DNA from: Gemmataceae bacterium
GTDB lineage: Bacteria > Planctomycetota > Planctomycetia > Gemmatales > Gemmataceae
Assembly (NCBI GenBank): GCA_947474875.1
Contig: CANJKY010000290.1
Span: 1 to 5,752 of the forward strand
DNA length: 5,752 bases
Direction of reading: 5' to 3'
Made by a program: the position numbers and the translations under genes. Of this stretch, positions 5,076-5,752 are shown one piece after another. The first letter of the stretch is position 1, and each line of letters opens with the position of its first letter. The notes under the pieces are model-generated. The model worked only from the letters and a program-made list of their open reading frames with translations. It was not told where the DNA came from and made no database searches.

Positions 5076-5723
5076 TCAGGATTTGCCCAACACCAGATCG
5101 ACCACCCAGCAGCCGCGGGCGTGCGGCTGGTGCGGGTCGCGGCAGTGGGCGAGCACGTCCGGGTGGTCGCACCCGGCCTCTTCCAGCGCGTCGGCCAGGA
5201 TCGGCAGGCGATCGAACGCCCGCTCGGCATAGATGCCGGTAGCGAGCGCCACGGCGGTCTCGGACCGCCAGCGGGGGTCGAAGGCGACGGGGCGGAACGG
5301 ATTGCCGACGATACAGCGGAGGAGCGGGACCAGTTGTTGAAGCGCTCTTCGAGGTGGGCGTTTCTTCTTGATCAGTTCAACAGCTCGAACGAACACGTCG
5401 GTGCGGTCACGGTCCGCAGCAGCGACATGTACCATCAGCAAGCCTCGACTGAGTATGGTCCGCCGACTAACGTCTTGCTCCGTGAGTGAAGTCCGCTTGT
5501 GGCGGATCATGTCACGAGCGCGCTTCAGCCCAGCCTTTGATTTACCCGCGTCGCCAAACTGTTCGATCACATGAAGAGCTTGTGGGACACCCTCGCACCG
5601 CACGAGCCAGTCGAAATGACGGCAGAGGGCGACATAGAACAACCGACGCCGTCGATCGGAGAGTTGCTCGAAACGCCAGTTGGAGACATCTTCAAAGAAA
5701 ACAAGCCATTCCGCTTCCGTCAT
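5076..5723 (-). CDS. Gemmataceae-type hypothetical protein (MTEAEW ... CWVVDLVLGK architecture)
   Basis: This 215-aa protein begins MTEAEW and ends with a segment (about residues 141-215) containing NPFRPVAFDPRW, ERAFDRLPILADALEEAGC and GCWVVDLVLGK. From memory, this start and end recur in many hypothetical proteins of Gemmata-like planctomycetes, often with the N-terminal pattern 'SDRKLRLFA..CCR'; here that part reads SDRRRRLFYVALCR (22-35). No catalytic motif, signal peptide or membrane span is visible, and the function is unknown. The middle (about 50-135) is basic and helical-looking. Third-position G+C is about 59% over residues 50-141 but about 92% over 142-215, by hand count. The start has a GGAGG seven bases upstream and overlaps the preceding stop as ATGA, so translation is probably coupled. 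The Uma2-family gene follows after 28 bp. Confidence 0.8.
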   Translation of the reverse strand: MTEAEWLVFFEDVSNWRFEQLSDRRRRLFYVALCRHFDWLVRCEGVPQALHVIEQFGDAGKSKAGLKRARDMIRHKRTSLTEQDVSRRTILSRGLLMVHVAAADRDRTDVFVRAVELIKKKRPPRRALQQLVPLLRCIVGNPFRPVAFDPRWRSETAVALATGIYAERAFDRLPILADALEEAGCDHPDVLAHCRDPHQPHARGCWVVDLVLGKS

Positions 5724-5752
5724 CGCCCATCCTCCAAAGCCTCGTCGTCGCC
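5720..5752 (-). CDS. Last 10 codons of an upstream operon gene (partial, 5' end outside window)
   Basis: On the minus strand, one frame is open from the window edge and reads GDDEALEDGR before a TGA at 5722-5720. That stop overlaps the next gene's ATG as ATGA, a typical arrangement for coupled genes, and the next gene's Shine-Dalgarno lies inside this tail. The acidic tail resembles an ordinary protein C-terminus but is too short to identify. An untranslated leader is the alternative. Confidence 0.4.
   Translation of the reverse strand, partial: GDDEALEDGR
5731..5735 (-). promoter_or_regulatory. Strong Shine-Dalgarno of the MTEAEW-type gene
   Basis: The minus strand reads GGAGG seven bases before the ATG at 5723. 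A second ATG at 5730 is out of frame and too close to the site, so 5723 is the start. Confidence 0.7.

Noticed and set aside
5048..5230. 61-residue N-terminal extension of the Uma2-family protein
   Set aside because: It is an out-of-frame copy of the conserved C-terminus of the preceding gene; the GGAGGT site supports the start at 5047.
126..5752. Possible defence island or toxin-antitoxin system, suggested by the ATPase, kinase and nuclease-like genes
   Set aside because: The genes are on alternating strands with separate promoters, lack known defence signatures, and only the right-hand pair looks like an operon.
1..5752. CRISPR arrays, tRNA or rRNA genes, insertion-sequence ends
   Set aside because: Reading through the sequence showed no regularly spaced repeats, cloverleaf-like segments, transposase motifs or flanking inverted repeats.

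Overview
The window is very GC-rich, and its genes end most codons in G or C. The gene set (a Hanks-type Ser/Thr kinase, a DUF2252 protein, a Uma2-family nuclease-like protein, a BCS1-like AAA ATPase, and a protein with a 'MTEAEW ... CWVVDLVLGK' architecture I associate with Gemmata-type genomes) points to a planctomycete, most likely family Gemmataceae. This assignment rests on recognising protein families, not on a database search.

Layout from left to right: (1) 1-84, the apparent C-terminal tail of a + strand gene; (2) 98-124, a perfect 12-bp hairpin between that tail and the next, convergent gene; (3) 126-1289 (-), an AAA ATPase of 387 aa; (4) 1290-1383, a divergent intergenic region with a -10-like box and a small palindrome; (5) 1384-1950 (+), a 188-aa membrane protein with Asp/Arg-rich N-terminal repeats; (6) 1901-3028 (-), a DUF2252 protein whose 3' end overlaps the membrane-protein gene tail-to-tail by 50 bp; (7) 3029-3111, an 83-bp divergent region with two mirrored TGGTACRAT boxes; (8) 3112-4275 (+), a membrane-anchored Ser/Thr protein kinase; (9) 4276-4408, a convergent intergenic region with a weak hairpin; (10) 4409-5752 (-), an apparent operon reading leftward: the last 10 codons of an upstream gene, a Gemmataceae-type hypothetical protein, and a Uma2-family protein, linked by an ATGA overlap and a 28-bp gap, with strong Shine-Dalgarno sequences.

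No pathway joins all the genes. The clearest functional unit is the divergent DUF2252/kinase pair. Their -10-like boxes are placed so that each would lie in the other's -35 region, so the two promoters may compete. The right-hand operon is the most unusual in composition: the N-terminal part of the hypothetical protein has far less G/C at third codon positions than its C-terminal part. No RNA genes, CRISPR arrays, insertion sequences or clear defence system were found. I did not find convincing evidence for a wholly new system; the most useful leads are regulatory architecture and gene mosaicism.
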